DNA of 64,000 nt, from positions 86,817-150,816 of the forward strand of contig NZ_QJRF01000048.1 in NCBI RefSeq assembly GCF_013393345.1, given 5' to 3'. Position numbers and translations under genes: made by a program. Positions 49,660 through 60,803 of this stretch are shown in pieces. How positions within the stretch are numbered: the stretch's first letter is position 1; every line of letters starts with the position of its first letter. Below the pieces are notes generated by a model, which worked only from the letters and a program-made list of their open reading frames with translations, searched no databases and was not told the DNA's origin. Origin of the DNA: Pseudomonas taiwanensis. Lineage in GTDB: Bacteria; Pseudomonadota; Gammaproteobacteria; Pseudomonadales; Pseudomonadaceae.

Positions 49660-50520
49660 TCACGGCGCGCCGAACATCATGGTCCAGTAGATGCCATTCT
49701 CGCTGCGGGTTTGCGCAGCGTAGGCCGCCCCGACTTGCGTGAAACGGGGATTCATCAGATTGGCGCAATGGCCAGGGCTCGCCAGCCAGCTGTCCATGGC
49801 CGCACGGGGTGAACCCTGCCCGGCAGCGATGTTCTCGCCGACTTGTTTTCCCCGATAGCCCGCCGACCGCGCCCGGTCGAATGGCGAATCCCCATTGGGA
49901 TCGTTGTGGGAGAAATAGTCGCGCTCGGCCATCGAGCGGCTGTGCCGCTGGGCGGCACTGCCGAGGGCGGAGCTCCAGGCGAGAGGGCGCGCGGCGGCGA
50001 AGCGCTTGCCGCCGCACATACGCGGCTTGGCCCGCGCCGCGTTGACCTGCGCCAGCAGCGCCTGGCCCGCCGAGCGAGCATCCCCGAGCTGGGCGCTGAC
50101 CATGGGTCGGGCCAGTACCAGGCGCCACTGATTGCCGCTGCGACTGATACCGACATCGGTCACCTTCGGGTCCATCAGGTCCTCGCAGTAGTCATCGCGG
50201 AGCATGTCGAAGGCCAGGCCGGCATTGCGCGCCCCGGACAAGCGGATGCTCCGTACCTCACCGGCCTGGTAGCCCGCATCGCGCAGCCCCCGACGCAGTT
50301 CACCGGAGTACCCCACTGGCAGGGCCAGGTTCGATTTCAGGGCCAGGGCTGGCGCCGCACGGACGTTGCTCCACCCGCAGCGTTGGTTGTGGGTCCGGTA
50401 GTAGTTGATCTCTGCCAGCAGTTGACGCTCATCGCCCGCCTGGGCGACGTGGGTGAACAGGGACAGCAGGGCCAGTGGCAAGGATGGAAGCAGACGAAGG
50501 GATCGATGAATTGGGCGCAT
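49660..50520 (-). CDS. Secreted CAP-domain (SCP/YkwD-like) protein
   Basis: A 286-residue exported protein. The signal peptide is about 1-28 (RLLPSLPLALLSLFTHVAQA). A C-terminal CAP domain at about 155-286 includes HSRSMAERDYFSHND, VGENIAAGQGS and SPGHCANLMNPRFTQVGAAY, which hold the conserved His and Glu. An N-terminal region of about 120 residues has CAP-like elements too (INYYRTHNQRC), suggesting a degenerate repeat. Family roles outside pathogenesis are poorly known; it is likely periplasmic. Confidence 0.9.
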   Translation of the reverse strand: MRPIHRSLRLLPSLPLALLSLFTHVAQAGDERQLLAEINYYRTHNQRCGWSNVRAAPALALKSNLALPVGYSGELRRGLRDAGYQAGEVRSIRLSGARNAGLAFDMLRDDYCEDLMDPKVTDVGISRSGNQWRLVLARPMVSAQLGDARSAGQALLAQVNAARAKPRMCGGKRFAAARPLAWSSALGSAAQRHSRSMAERDYFSHNDPNGDSPFDRARSAGYRGKQVGENIAAGQGSPRAAMDSWLASPGHCANLMNPRFTQVGAAYAAQTRSENGIYWTMMFGAP

Positions 50521-50626
50521 GAAGGGCGTGCAGGCGAGTCGTTGTGATTCGGGCTGCCGTATGACTGCGCCGCCCGACGCTGGTTCGGGAGGTCGTGGAA
50601 AAAATCAGTAGCCTGTCTGGCCAGGG

Positions 50627-51625
50627 CTAAAGCTGCGCCACATGCCCCTCGGCGCGGCGATGAGCCTTCAGATGCGGTAGCACCGCCGACAACAGCGGCT
50701 CCTTGAAGGCCTCCTGGAAGCGGTGCGCCAGACCCGGAATCAGCTTCAGTTCCGACCCCTTGATATGGGCCGCTACATGCACGCCGTGCATGACCGGCAG
50801 CAGCGGATCGGCCGTGCCGTGTACCACCAGCGTGGGCACCTGCAGGCGATTGAGCATGTCGACCCGGCTGGGCTCGGCGAGAATCGCCAGCATCTGCCGC
50901 TGCACGCCTTCGGGATTGAAGGAACGGTCATAGGCGCGGGCGGCCTGCTCCAGCAACTGCCCGCGATCATCGCTGATATCGGGACTGCCCAACGCACCCA
51001 GCAGGTCGGCCTGTTGCTCGATCGCCACTTCGCGGCTCGGCGCCTCGCGCCGGGCAAGCAGTTCCAAGAGCGCGGAACTGGGCGCCGGCAAGCCCTGGGC
51101 GCCGGAGCTGGTCATGATCAAGGTCAGACTGAGTACCCGCTGCGGAGCGAGGTCGGCCAGGTGCTGGGCAATCATCCCGCCCATGCTGGCACCCAGTATG
51201 TGAGCCTGTTGAATGTGCAGGGCATCCAGCAGATGCAGGGAATCGCGGGCCATGTCGCGCAGGCCATACGGCGCTGAAACCGGCAAGCCGAGGCGATAGC
51301 GCACCGCTTCGTAAGCCAGGTTCGCCGAGGGCGCGGGGCCGATCCAGGCCGACAACCCGACATCGCGATTGTCGAAGCGGATCACCCGGAAACCGCTTTC
51401 GCACAGGCGCTGCACCACTTCATCCGGCCAGTGGATCAGTTGCCCGCCCAGCCCCATGATCAGCAGCAACGCCGGGTCCCGCTCACGCCCCACGCTCTGA
51501 TACGCCAGACGCACTTCGCCCAGGTCGACGGTTTCCGTCGGCACGGCAACATCGCAGCGAGCGTTGGCGATAGCAAAGGAAGGCAGCCCGCAGACAAGCG
51601 CGGCGAGCAGGATCAGCACACGCAT
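50627..51625 (-). CDS. Exported alpha/beta hydrolase
   Basis: A 332-residue hydrolase. The start at 51625 gives a signal peptide MRVLILLAALVCGLPSFAIANA; a longer upstream start would bury it. Catalytic residues appear in GASMGG (nucleophile Ser), TADPLLPV (Asp) and GLAHRFQE (His). The LIMGLGGQLIHWPDEVV and RFDNRDVGLS segments are typical of a periplasmic or secreted esterase family in Pseudomonas. No operon partner is evident. Confidence 0.87.
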   Translation of the reverse strand: MRVLILLAALVCGLPSFAIANARCDVAVPTETVDLGEVRLAYQSVGRERDPALLLIMGLGGQLIHWPDEVVQRLCESGFRVIRFDNRDVGLSAWIGPAPSANLAYEAVRYRLGLPVSAPYGLRDMARDSLHLLDALHIQQAHILGASMGGMIAQHLADLAPQRVLSLTLIMTSSGAQGLPAPSSALLELLARREAPSREVAIEQQADLLGALGSPDISDDRGQLLEQAARAYDRSFNPEGVQRQMLAILAEPSRVDMLNRLQVPTLVVHGTADPLLPVMHGVHVAAHIKGSELKLIPGLAHRFQEAFKEPLLSAVLPHLKAHRRAEGHVAQL

Positions 51626-51697
51626 GATGGAAATCCAGAACGCAAAACCCCAGTTGAACGCGATTCTGATGAATTCCTGTCGTTCGCTCTGCCACAA

Positions 51698-51898
51698 AAC
51701 CGTGACAGTTTCATGACGAGCGCCGAACGGTCGTTGCCCTGCTTCGTCTGCTTGGTTTCAGGCCAGTGAGAGCTTCAGGATGATCTGTGCCTCTCCGGCG
51801 CGAGTCACCCCTCGCCCTCTGGGAGAGGGGCGGGGGGTGAGGGTTGCGTCAGCGGGTACGGATATTTTGGATGAGCAGAGCAGCTTTCGCCCTACACC
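51698..51898. other. Intergenic region with a CCCTCTCC-type hairpin
   Basis: No gene was seen. A pyrimidine/purine palindrome (CGCCCTCTGGGAGAGGGGCG) lies near 51810-51830, of the kind also found at 9738 and 27871. Confidence 0.5.
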
Positions 51899-53584
51899 TC
51901 AGACTCCCACCTGCCGCACCGGCGCATGGCTGCGCTGGGCGCTCTCCCAGTTGGCGGCCAGCCCCACCGGCACATCCTCGGCCGCCAGGGTCCGGCGACC
52001 GCGCACCAGGTCCGAGGCGCGTTCGGCGAGCATGATGGTCGGCGCGTTGAGGTTGCCATTGGGCTCGGTGGGGAAGACCGACGAATCGATCACCCGCAAG
52101 CCCTGGATGCCTCGCACGCGCAGTTCGGAATCCACCACCGCCATGTCGTCCTCACCCATGCGGCAAGAACCGCAGGGGTGCATGGTGCTTTCCATGCTGG
52201 CACGCACGAAGGCGTCGATTTCCTCGTCCGTCTGCACGTTCGGGCCGGGCGCCAGCTCGACGCCACGGTAACGGTCCATGGCTGGCTGGCCGATGATCTC
52301 GCGGGTCAGGCGCACGCAGCGGCGGAAGCCCTCGCGGTCCTCTTCGCTCTCCAGGTAGTTGAAGCGGATTTCCGGGTGCTGGTAGGGGTCGGCCGAAAGG
52401 GCGCGGACATGGCCACGGCTCTTCGGTTTGTTGGGGCCGGTGAGGATCATGAAGCCATGGCCCTTGAACGGTTTGTCACCGTCGTAGCGCATCGCTGCTG
52501 GCAGGAAGTGGAACTGGATGTCCGGCCAGCGCAGCCCCTGCTCGGAGCGGATGAAGCCGCCGGCCTCGAAGTGGTTGCTGGCGCCCAGGCCATCCTTGAA
52601 CAGCAGCCAGCGCAGTCCGATCAGTGCCTTGCCCAGCAGCCCCATCTTGCCGTTGAGGGTGATGGGCTCCTTGCATTCGTACTGGATGTAGATTTCCGAG
52701 TGGTCCTGAAGGTTTTCGCCGACGCCCGGCAGATCGTGGCGAACCTCGATGCCCGCCTTCTTCAGCACTTCCTGCGGGCCGATGCCGGAACGCTGCAGCA
52801 AATGCGGCGATCCGATCGGGCCCGAAGACACCAGCACCTCGCGGTTGCAATACACGGTGTGGGTCTGGCCGCCCTGGTCGTACTCCACGCCCACCGCCCG
52901 CTTGCCATCCAGCAGGATGCGGCGGGTCATGGCGTGGGTGACCACGGTCAGGTTGGGGCGCTCCATGGCCGGACGCAGGTAGGCATTGGCGGTGGACCAG
53001 CGCACACCATCCTTCACGGTCATGTGCATGGCGCCGAAGCCTTCCTGCATGTAGCCGTTGCAATCCTCGGTCTTGATGTATCCGGCCTCGGCACCCGCCT
53101 CGACCCAGGCGCCGTACAGGGGGTTCTGCATGTTGTTGCCGTTGTTGGTGGACAGCGGGCCGCTGGCACCCCGGTAATCATCGCCGCCGAACTTGAAGGT
53201 CTCCGCACGCTTGAAGTACGGCAGGCAGTTCCGGTAGCTCCAGTTCTTTGCCCCGAGGTTTTCCCATTCGTCGAAGTCGTAGGCATGGCCACGGATGTAG
53301 ACAAGGCCGTTGATCGAGGACGAACCGCCCAGCACCTTGCCGCGCGGGCAGTGCAGGCGGCGGCCATCCAGGTGCGGCTCGGCCACGGTCTCGTAGCGCC
53401 AGTTGTACTTCTTGGTGTTCATCGGGATGGAGAAGGCGCTGGGCATCTGGATCAGCACGCTGCGGTCGCTACCGCCGAATTCCAGGACCAGTACGGAGGT
53501 GCCGGCATCCTCGGTCAGGCGGTTGGCCAGGACGCAGCCAGCCGAACCCGCGCCGATGATGATGTAGTCGTATCGCTTATTCAT
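51899..53584 (-). CDS. GMC-family alcohol dehydrogenase (choline dehydrogenase-like)
   Basis: A 561-residue FAD enzyme. The dinucleotide-binding [16 protein letters not shown] is at about 9-24, the GMC signature [18 protein letters not shown] near 83-100, and catalytic-region motifs [14 protein letters not shown] and [15 protein letters not shown] near the C-terminus. It resembles BetA and AlkJ and would oxidise a primary alcohol to an aldehyde. It overlaps the NCS1 permease stop by 8 nt and ends an operon that starts with a ureohydrolase and includes an aldehyde dehydrogenase. The alcohol could be an amino or guanidino alcohol; this is inferred. Confidence 0.92.
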   Translation of the reverse strand: MNKRYDYIIIGAGSAGCVLANRLTEDAGTSVLVLEFGGSDRSVLIQMPSAFSIPMNTKKYNWRYETVAEPHLDGRRLHCPRGKVLGGSSSINGLVYIRGHAYDFDEWENLGAKNWSYRNCLPYFKRAETFKFGGDDYRGASGPLSTNNGNNMQNPLYGAWVEAGAEAGYIKTEDCNGYMQEGFGAMHMTVKDGVRWSTANAYLRPAMERPNLTVVTHAMTRRILLDGKRAVGVEYDQGGQTHTVYCNREVLVSSGPIGSPHLLQRSGIGPQEVLKKAGIEVRHDLPGVGENLQDHSEIYIQYECKEPITLNGKMGLLGKALIGLRWLLFKDGLGASNHFEAGGFIRSEQGLRWPDIQFHFLPAAMRYDGDKPFKGHGFMILTGPNKPKSRGHVRALSADPYQHPEIRFNYLESEEDREGFRRCVRLTREIIGQPAMDRYRGVELAPGPNVQTDEEIDAFVRASMESTMHPCGSCRMGEDDMAVVDSELRVRGIQGLRVIDSSVFPTEPNGNLNAPTIMLAERASDLVRGRRTLAAEDVPVGLAANWESAQRSHAPVRQVGV

Positions 53585-55058
53585 TGCTGTAGCCCTTTGC
53601 GGTGAGGCCCAGGGCCTCGGTGTTGCGTTCGTTTCCCTTTGGGTACGCGCCCCAGCCCATACGGGTGGCCAGCACGCGGGTCAGCACGTAGTGGACCAGT
53701 CCGGCCAGCAGGCAGGACGGCAGGGAAGCGGTGGCGAACGTGAAGAAGGTGGTGTTGGCCAGGGTCTGCGGGTTGAACACCACCACGTAGATGGCGAAGC
53801 CGGCGACCAATGCAACCACGGCTGCCGGGTTGAAGCCGTGCCAGAAATGGAATGGCGCGTTCGCTCCGTGGGCGTACAGGTGGCGCAGGTTCAGGCGCTG
53901 GCGGCGCAGGAAGAAGTAGTCGGCGATGCCGATGCCTGCCAGGGCGCTGTTCAGGGCCGAGGTCCACACCAGGAAGATGAAGAAGCCGTCGTAGATGCCT
54001 GGCGCGAACAGCACGATCAACCCTGGCGCTACGCAGAACAGCACCACCAGCCATTCCCAACTGAACTCCCGCAGCTTCTGTCCCGCCAGTTGGCGCAGAC
54101 CGACGATGGAGGTGTAGAGGATGTTCACCATGCTGGTGACGTTGGCGAAGGCCACGAAGCCCAGGGCGATGACGCCGAAGGTCAGGCCGCCGATCCGGGT
54201 CATCCACACCGTGGGATCGCTGTCACCCAGCGCGGCGGCAGCCAGCAGGCCCACCACTTCACCGAGGGCGGCAGCGGCGAAGATGCCGATGATGTTCGGC
54301 CAGTAGGCGGTCCGCTGGTTCTTCGAAAGGCGCGCCAGGTTGCCCACATAGGGCCACCAGGAGAAGCCCGCCGCCATGTTCACCTCGACGGCGATCATGA
54401 AGTTGACGCGCTTGTCGTCGAAGGGCGCATCCAGCGCGGGCATGGCCATCAGTTCGGAGAAGGAATGCTCGCTGAGGATCATGTAGAACATCACGCCCAT
54501 GATCACGACCAGGGCCGGCGCCACGATGGTGTTGAACACCTTGATCGAGGTGGGTCCCTTGGCGACCACGAAGCCGGTCAGCACCACGGCGAAGAAGCCT
54601 GATGCCAGTACCAGCCAGCCGTTGGCATCGGTCTTGTGCTCCGAGACCAGGGCGCTGAGGCCGTCGATGGAGCGGCCGAACATCAGCCCCAGCACCGCCA
54701 GCCAGCCCATGGTGAGGAACACCACTGCCAGCACGTAGACCATCCGGCTGCCGTTGGTGCCGAACATGCTGCGCAGGAAGGTGAACTGCTCGGTGCCGTA
54801 CTTACCGCAAGGCACGCAGGTGGCGAAGGTGGTCAGCAACACCCCGAGGATGTTGCCGATGACGATGGCGGCGATGCCCTGCATCGGCCCGACAAAAAGC
54901 GCCGTCGCACCACCGATGAGGAAGGCCCAGGTGGCGATGGCCAGGGCCGAGTTGGCGTAGGTGAATTCCCAGAAGCCCCACATACGTTCCGAGGGGAGGA
55001 GCGGCGTATCGCCCCGCTCGGCTTCCAGGCTGTGATTGACGGGTTCGTGATGGGTCAT
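53577..55058 (-). CDS. NCS1-family permease (cytosine/purine permease-like)
   Basis: A 493-residue protein with about 12 membrane segments. The N-terminal [22 protein letters not shown] region and the [14 protein letters not shown] segment are of NCS1 type. It follows a 57-residue membrane protein by 3 bp and overlaps the GMC gene. It is not closely similar to the NCS1 permease at 740. It probably imports the guanidino or ureido compound used by this operon. Confidence 0.9.
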   Translation of the reverse strand: MTHHEPVNHSLEAERGDTPLLPSERMWGFWEFTYANSALAIATWAFLIGGATALFVGPMQGIAAIVIGNILGVLLTTFATCVPCGKYGTEQFTFLRSMFGTNGSRMVYVLAVVFLTMGWLAVLGLMFGRSIDGLSALVSEHKTDANGWLVLASGFFAVVLTGFVVAKGPTSIKVFNTIVAPALVVIMGVMFYMILSEHSFSELMAMPALDAPFDDKRVNFMIAVEVNMAAGFSWWPYVGNLARLSKNQRTAYWPNIIGIFAAAALGEVVGLLAAAALGDSDPTVWMTRIGGLTFGVIALGFVAFANVTSMVNILYTSIVGLRQLAGQKLREFSWEWLVVLFCVAPGLIVLFAPGIYDGFFIFLVWTSALNSALAGIGIADYFFLRRQRLNLRHLYAHGANAPFHFWHGFNPAAVVALVAGFAIYVVVFNPQTLANTTFFTFATASLPSCLLAGLVHYVLTRVLATRMGWGAYPKGNERNTEALGLTAKGYSNE

Positions 55059-55061
55059 GGC

Positions 55062-55235
55062 TTAGTACCCCCAGAGGTAGAAGCCGACGACCAGGACCAG
55101 CGTCATCAGGATGGTTGCGATGTAGTCGACGGCGTTCAACGCCCCCGGCCACTCCTTGCTTGATTCCAGTTGTTCGTAGACGCGTATGCGTCTTTCCAGC
55201 TCTTGCGCACGCTCTATATCGGGTTGGCTGTTCAT
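55062..55235 (-). CDS. Small single-helix membrane protein
   Basis: A 57-residue ORF not evident as a longer gene. It starts MNSQPDIERAQELERRIRVY, a charged, possibly coiled-coil stretch, and ends with one membrane helix (YIATILMTLVLVVGFYLWGY). GAGGTG lies 8 nt before the ATG. It ends 3 bp before the NCS1 permease start, so it is certainly co-transcribed if real. I do not recognise the family. An accessory subunit of the permease is a reasonable guess. Confidence 0.75.
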   Translation of the reverse strand: MNSQPDIERAQELERRIRVYEQLESSKEWPGALNAVDYIATILMTLVLVVGFYLWGY

Positions 55236-55333
55236 CTGGGCATCACCTCAATGGGTTCTTGTTCTTGAAATTCGATGCATCCCGGCCAATCAGGACCGTC
55301 GCCCGAAGGCGACGGTTATTTCCGCCCAGCTCC

Positions 55334-56836
55334 TCAGGGCAGTGTGATCCACACGGCTTTGGTTTCCAGCAGGTATTCCAGCTGTTCCGACCCGAGGTCC
55401 TTGCCGTAGCCCGACTGTTTGTAGCCGCCGAAGGGCATGGAGGGGTCGAGGGTGCTGTGGGCATTGACGTAGACGGTGCCCGCACGCAAGCGCGGGATCA
55501 GGCTGTGGACCCGCCCGAGGTCGTTGGAATAGAGCGCTGCGGCCAGGCCGAAGAGCGAATCGTTGGCCAGGGCCAGCGCCTCTTCTTCATCGTCGAAGGG
55601 CGCGGTCACCAGCACCGGGCCGAAGATTTCCTCCTGGACGACGCGCATGTCATTGCGGCAGTTGGCGAAGACGGTCGGCTGGACGTAGAAGCCGGGGCCG
55701 TCGACCGGCTTGCCGCCGTAATACAGCTCCGCACCTTCCGCCTTGCCGGTCTCGATGTACTCCAGCACGCGCTGCTGTTGCTGGCGCGACACCATCGGGC
55801 TGATGAAGCAGTCCGGGTCCAGGCCGGGGGCGATCTTCAGTGTTGCGGTGTAGTCCGCCAGTTCACGCAGGAACTCGGCGTACACGCTGCGATGGACATA
55901 GGCACGGGTGCCGGCATCGCAGACCTGGCCGGAGTTGAAGAACACGCCGTTGGCCACTGCCTGGGCCGCCGCCTTGATATCGGCGTCGGCGAAGACGATC
56001 ACCGGCGACTTGCCGCCCAGTTCCAGGGTCAGTCGCTTCATCTGGTCCATGGCCGACTTGCCGACGGAGCAACCCACCGGCGTCGATCCGGTGAAGCTCA
56101 GCTTGTCGATGCCCGGATGGCTGGACATGGCCGAACCGACCACGCTGCCGCGCCCGGTGACGATGTTCACCACACCATCGGGAATACCGGCTTCCTGTAC
56201 CAGCTCGGCAAAACGCAGGGCCGACAGAGAGGTCAGCTCAGCAGGCTTGACCACCACCGTGCAGCCCACTGCCAGCGCGGCGCCGAGCTTCCAGGCCATG
56301 GTCTGCAGCGGGAAGTTCCAGGGCACGATGACGCCCACCACGCCGACCGGCTCCTTGCGGGTATAGGCCAGGTAATTGCCGGGCAGCGACGGTTCTACGG
56401 TGCGTCCGTGGATCTTGCTGGCCCAACCGGCAAAGTAACGGAAGGTGTCGATGGTGCCCTGGATATCCACCGCACGCGCCTGGGCGACTGACTTGCCCAT
56501 GTCGATGGATTCGATCTCCGCCAGTTCATCGGCGTTGGCTTCGATCAGGTCGGCCAGGCCATGCAGCAGGCGCTCACGCTCCAGCGGTTTGAGCTGGCTC
56601 CAGGCACCGCCGTCGAACTGCGCGCGGGCAGCTTGCACCGCCTGGTCCAGGTCCTGCGCAGTGCCCATGGGAATGCGGGTGAGCACGGTGCCGGTAGACG
56701 GCTCGATCACCTCGGCGGTATCAGCCGATTCCAGCCAGGTACCGTTGACGAACATTTTCTGGGACTTGCCGAGGAAACTCTGGGTCGCCTCGGATACACC
56801 GAATTTCTGCAAATACTCTTTTACTTTGATGTCCAC
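55334..56836 (-). CDS. Aldehyde dehydrogenase
   Basis: A 500-residue ALDH with E272 (LELGGKSPVI) and C306 (NSGQVCDAG). VPWNFPLQTMAWK near 171-183 and the C-terminal GGYKQSGYGKDLG are typical of betaine- and amino-aldehyde-type enzymes. It starts 20 bp after the ureohydrolase stop. It would oxidise the aldehyde made by the GMC dehydrogenase or by deamination of the ureohydrolase product. Confidence 0.92.
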   Translation of the reverse strand: MDIKVKEYLQKFGVSEATQSFLGKSQKMFVNGTWLESADTAEVIEPSTGTVLTRIPMGTAQDLDQAVQAARAQFDGGAWSQLKPLERERLLHGLADLIEANADELAEIESIDMGKSVAQARAVDIQGTIDTFRYFAGWASKIHGRTVEPSLPGNYLAYTRKEPVGVVGVIVPWNFPLQTMAWKLGAALAVGCTVVVKPAELTSLSALRFAELVQEAGIPDGVVNIVTGRGSVVGSAMSSHPGIDKLSFTGSTPVGCSVGKSAMDQMKRLTLELGGKSPVIVFADADIKAAAQAVANGVFFNSGQVCDAGTRAYVHRSVYAEFLRELADYTATLKIAPGLDPDCFISPMVSRQQQQRVLEYIETGKAEGAELYYGGKPVDGPGFYVQPTVFANCRNDMRVVQEEIFGPVLVTAPFDDEEEALALANDSLFGLAAALYSNDLGRVHSLIPRLRAGTVYVNAHSTLDPSMPFGGYKQSGYGKDLGSEQLEYLLETKAVWITLP

Positions 56837-56856
56837 TCTCTGTTCCTCCAGACCTG

Positions 56857-57828
56857 TCAGCGGTTACGGGCGCGTTCGTGGAAGATGAAGCCGATGCTGT
56901 TCATCAGCAGTTGCGCCGCGAGGATCGAGGTGGCGCCAGTGGGGTCGTAGGCCGGTGCAACTTCCACCAGGTCCATGCCGACGACGCGGCCCTGGCTGCG
57001 CTTGGCCAGCGCCTGGATGATTTCGAGCACTTCGTAGTAGAGGAAGCCGCCATGGCTGGGGGTGCCGGTGCCGGGGGCGATGGACGGGTCGAAACCGTCG
57101 ATATCGATGGTGATGTAGTAGTCCAGGCCTTCCGGGATCATCGCCATGACACCTTCGGTGCCCAGGCGGCGCACGTCGCGCACCGACAGGATCTGCGAAC
57201 CGGCGGCGCGGGCCGCGTCGTAGTCATCGCGGTTGGAGGAAGACACGTTGCGGATACCCATCTGGGTCATGCCGACGATGTGGTCCAGCTCGGAAGCGCG
57301 GCGCAGCGGGTTGCCGTGGCCGTAGCGCACGCCGTGGCGCTCATCGACGAAGTCCAGGTGAGCATCGAAATGCACGATATGGATGGGGGCGTGGCCCTCG
57401 TAGGCCTTGATCACCGGGGCATGGATCGAATGGTCACCGCCCAGCACCACCGGCATGGCACCGGATTCGAGGATCTTGCGTACGGCGAATTCGATGTTGT
57501 CGTTGCTGGAGGCCATGTCGGTGTGGACGATGTCCGCATCGCCGACGTCCACCATGGTCACCTGGTCCTGGGTCAGGTAAAGGGCGTCGTCTTCATGGTC
57601 GTAGGCGCCGGAATGGCCGAAGGAAAACAGCGTGGAGGCTTCGCGAATGCTGCGCGGTCCGAAGCGTGCCCCGGAGCGCCACTGGGTGCCCATGTCATTG
57701 GGCGCGCCGAGCACGGCGACGTCCGCGTTGATGGCATCCCAATCGGTGCAGATCGGGGATTTGGCAAACGTGCAGTGACCTACGAAAGGCAGGTTCAGCC
57801 GCCCGGACTCATATGCATTCTTCGACAT
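56857..57828 (-). CDS. Ureohydrolase (agmatinase/guanidinobutyrase-like)
   Basis: A 323-residue binuclear-metal ureohydrolase. Metal-binding motifs GGDHS (130-134), DAHLD (155-159) and DIDGFDPS near 242-249 are all present. Family members hydrolyse guanidino compounds to urea and an amine: agmatine, 4-guanidinobutyrate, 3-guanidinopropionate or guanidine. It is the first gene of the operon and is divergent from a LysR gene, like gbuA and gpuA loci in Pseudomonas. The exact substrate cannot be decided from the sequence. Confidence 0.92.
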   Translation of the reverse strand: MSKNAYESGRLNLPFVGHCTFAKSPICTDWDAINADVAVLGAPNDMGTQWRSGARFGPRSIREASTLFSFGHSGAYDHEDDALYLTQDQVTMVDVGDADIVHTDMASSNDNIEFAVRKILESGAMPVVLGGDHSIHAPVIKAYEGHAPIHIVHFDAHLDFVDERHGVRYGHGNPLRRASELDHIVGMTQMGIRNVSSSNRDDYDAARAAGSQILSVRDVRRLGTEGVMAMIPEGLDYYITIDIDGFDPSIAPGTGTPSHGGFLYYEVLEIIQALAKRSQGRVVGMDLVEVAPAYDPTGATSILAAQLLMNSIGFIFHERARNR

Positions 57829-57912
57829 AGTCGCGCGCCTCGCTTTTTTGTTTTCAGTGGTCGGCGAACCGGCTTCGAATTCGCCGTTGCAGCGAATATG
57901 TGCGCAGATTTA

Positions 57913-57930
57913 TTTTGTAAAAATGCAAAA
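57913..57930. promoter_or_regulatory. Candidate LysR operator in the ureohydrolase/LysR gap
   Basis: TTTTGTAAAAATGCAAAA, an AT-rich imperfect inverted repeat with TTTTG and CAAAA arms, in the 157-bp divergent gap. It lies 84 bp from the ureohydrolase start and 55 bp from the LysR start. Confidence 0.4.
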
Positions 57931-57985
57931 CATCAGATGCTTATATCGCCAGTCACGATGTAATCGTTGAGAGCGGGAGGCCCAC

Positions 57986-58897
57986 GTGATCCAGTTGCAT
58001 GATGTCGACCTGAAACTCCTCAGGGTCTTCGCCACGATCGTCAAATGCGGCGGCTTCTCGGCTGCCCAGGCCGCGCTCAATGCGGGCCAGTCCACCATCA
58101 GCGAACAGATGAACCACCTGGAGACGCGACTGGGGGTGAAGCTCTGCCAACGCGGCCGCAGCGGCTTCCGCCTGACCGAACAGGGCGTGGCCATCCATGA
58201 GGCGACCCAGCGTCTGCTTTCGGCGGTGGAGACCTTCTGCATGGACGCCGATGTGCTCAAGCAGCGCATCAGCGGCAAGCTCAATCTCGGCATCATCGAC
58301 AGCACGATCACCGACCGCGACTCTCCCCTGCCCCGCGCCACCCAGCGCTTCGTCTCCCGTGGGCACGACGTGCACCTCAGCGTCTACGTCGGGACACCCG
58401 CGGAGCTGGAGGAACGGGTCCTGGACAATCGCCTGCACCTGGCCATCGGGCACTTCCCGGCGCGCATTCCCGGCATCCACTATTCGCCGCTGTACCGCGA
58501 GGCACTGGGACTCTATTGCGGACGCCACCACCCCCTGTTCGAAACCAAGCTGGAAGGGGCCGAGCTGGGCAAGGCCATCGGCGCCAGCCGTATCGTGGTG
58601 CGCGGCTACATGCAGCAGTACGACCTCGACGTACTGGGCGTGAACAAGGCGGCAGCGACGGTGGACAACATCGAGGCCCTGGCCATCCTGATCATTTCCG
58701 GCGCCTACCTAGGCCTGTTGCCCATGCATGTCGCCCAACAGTGGGTACGTACGGACGAAATGCGCCGCTTGCCCATCTCCGATTCGCAGCTCGAATCGCC
58801 CTTCGACGTGATCACCCGTCGCGGGGCGATGCCACCTATCCTCCATGCCTTCCTCGAAGACCTGACCCAGTGCTCCGGCAGCACGGGCAAGGCTTGA
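57986..58897 (+). CDS. LysR-family regulator of the ureohydrolase operon
   Basis: A 303-residue LysR protein. The HTH (GFSAAQAALNAGQSTISEQMNHLE) is at about 23-46. It starts with GTG at 57986, supported by GGGAGG 5 nt upstream. It is divergent from the ureohydrolase operon and most likely controls it. The next gene, gcsR, starts 22 bp after its stop on the same strand, so some read-through into gcsR is possible. Confidence 0.9.
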   Translation: MIQLHDVDLKLLRVFATIVKCGGFSAAQAALNAGQSTISEQMNHLETRLGVKLCQRGRSGFRLTEQGVAIHEATQRLLSAVETFCMDADVLKQRISGKLNLGIIDSTITDRDSPLPRATQRFVSRGHDVHLSVYVGTPAELEERVLDNRLHLAIGHFPARIPGIHYSPLYREALGLYCGRHHPLFETKLEGAELGKAIGASRIVVRGYMQQYDLDVLGVNKAAATVDNIEALAILIISGAYLGLLPMHVAQQWVRTDEMRRLPISDSQLESPFDVITRRGAMPPILHAFLEDLTQCSGSTGKA

Positions 58898-58919
58898 GCC
58901 CTCCGCAGGCGAACATTCC

Positions 58920-60455
<1,536 letters not shown>

Positions 60456-60467
60456 GGACTGCTTTTT

Positions 60468-60532
60468 TGTAGGAGCGAGCTTGCTCGCGAACCGTCCGAG
60501 CACGATCTTTCGCGAGCAAGCTCGCTCCTACA
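60468..60532. repeat. REP element after gcsR
   Basis: A 65-bp inverted repeat whose first and last 20 bases (TGTAGGAGCGAGCTTGCTCG and its complement) match perfectly. It may end the gcsR transcript; a T run lies before it, not after. Confidence 0.9.
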
Positions 60533-60561
60533 GTTCATCCCCCGGTTCGATTCCATTCCAC

Positions 60562-60579
60562 TGGAGCGATTCCGCTCCA
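60562..60579. promoter_or_regulatory. GcsR operator candidate, site 1
   Basis: TGGAGCG-ATTC-CGCTCCA, an 18-bp site with perfect 7-bp arms, 166 bp upstream of the sigma-54 promoter. A second copy lies 85 bp downstream. The 7-4-7 architecture matches that recalled for GcsR sites, though the arm sequence differs. Confidence 0.7.
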
Positions 60580-60646
60580 ATGTCCTTCAAAGCCCCGGCT
60601 TCCGGGCCTTTCCTCATTCAGAGCAGCTGAAAGACTCTTTTCGGCG

Positions 60647-60664
60647 TGGAGCGATATCGCTCCA
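60647..60664. promoter_or_regulatory. GcsR operator candidate, site 2
   Basis: TGGAGCGATATCGCTCCA, a perfect 18-bp palindrome, 81 bp upstream of the sigma-54 promoter. A lone half-site CGCTCAA is at 60693-60699. Confidence 0.72.
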
Positions 60665-60727
60665 GAAAAAGAGTAAGGCTGGCACCGAAAATCGCTCAAA
60701 TTATTGAAATTAAAGGACTTTAAAGAG

Positions 60728-60744
60728 TTGGCACCGCACTTGCT
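60728..60744 (+). promoter_or_regulatory. Sigma-54 promoter of the glycine-cleavage operon
   Basis: TTGGCACCGCACTTGCT, a close match to the -24/-12 consensus TGGCAC-N5-TTGCW. It lies 60 bp before the gcvH start and downstream of the two GcsR-type palindromes. Confidence 0.88.
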
Positions 60745-60803
60745 CTTGTTCCATCAGCCGAGCCAAACGCTCGGGACCCAACCTGATAACAAGAGGAAGC
60801 TCC

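Noticed and set aside
60562..60664. REP elements or terminators before gcvH
   Set aside because: The two 18-bp palindromes have the same 7-4-7 layout, no T run and lie before a sigma-54 promoter, so operator is the better reading.
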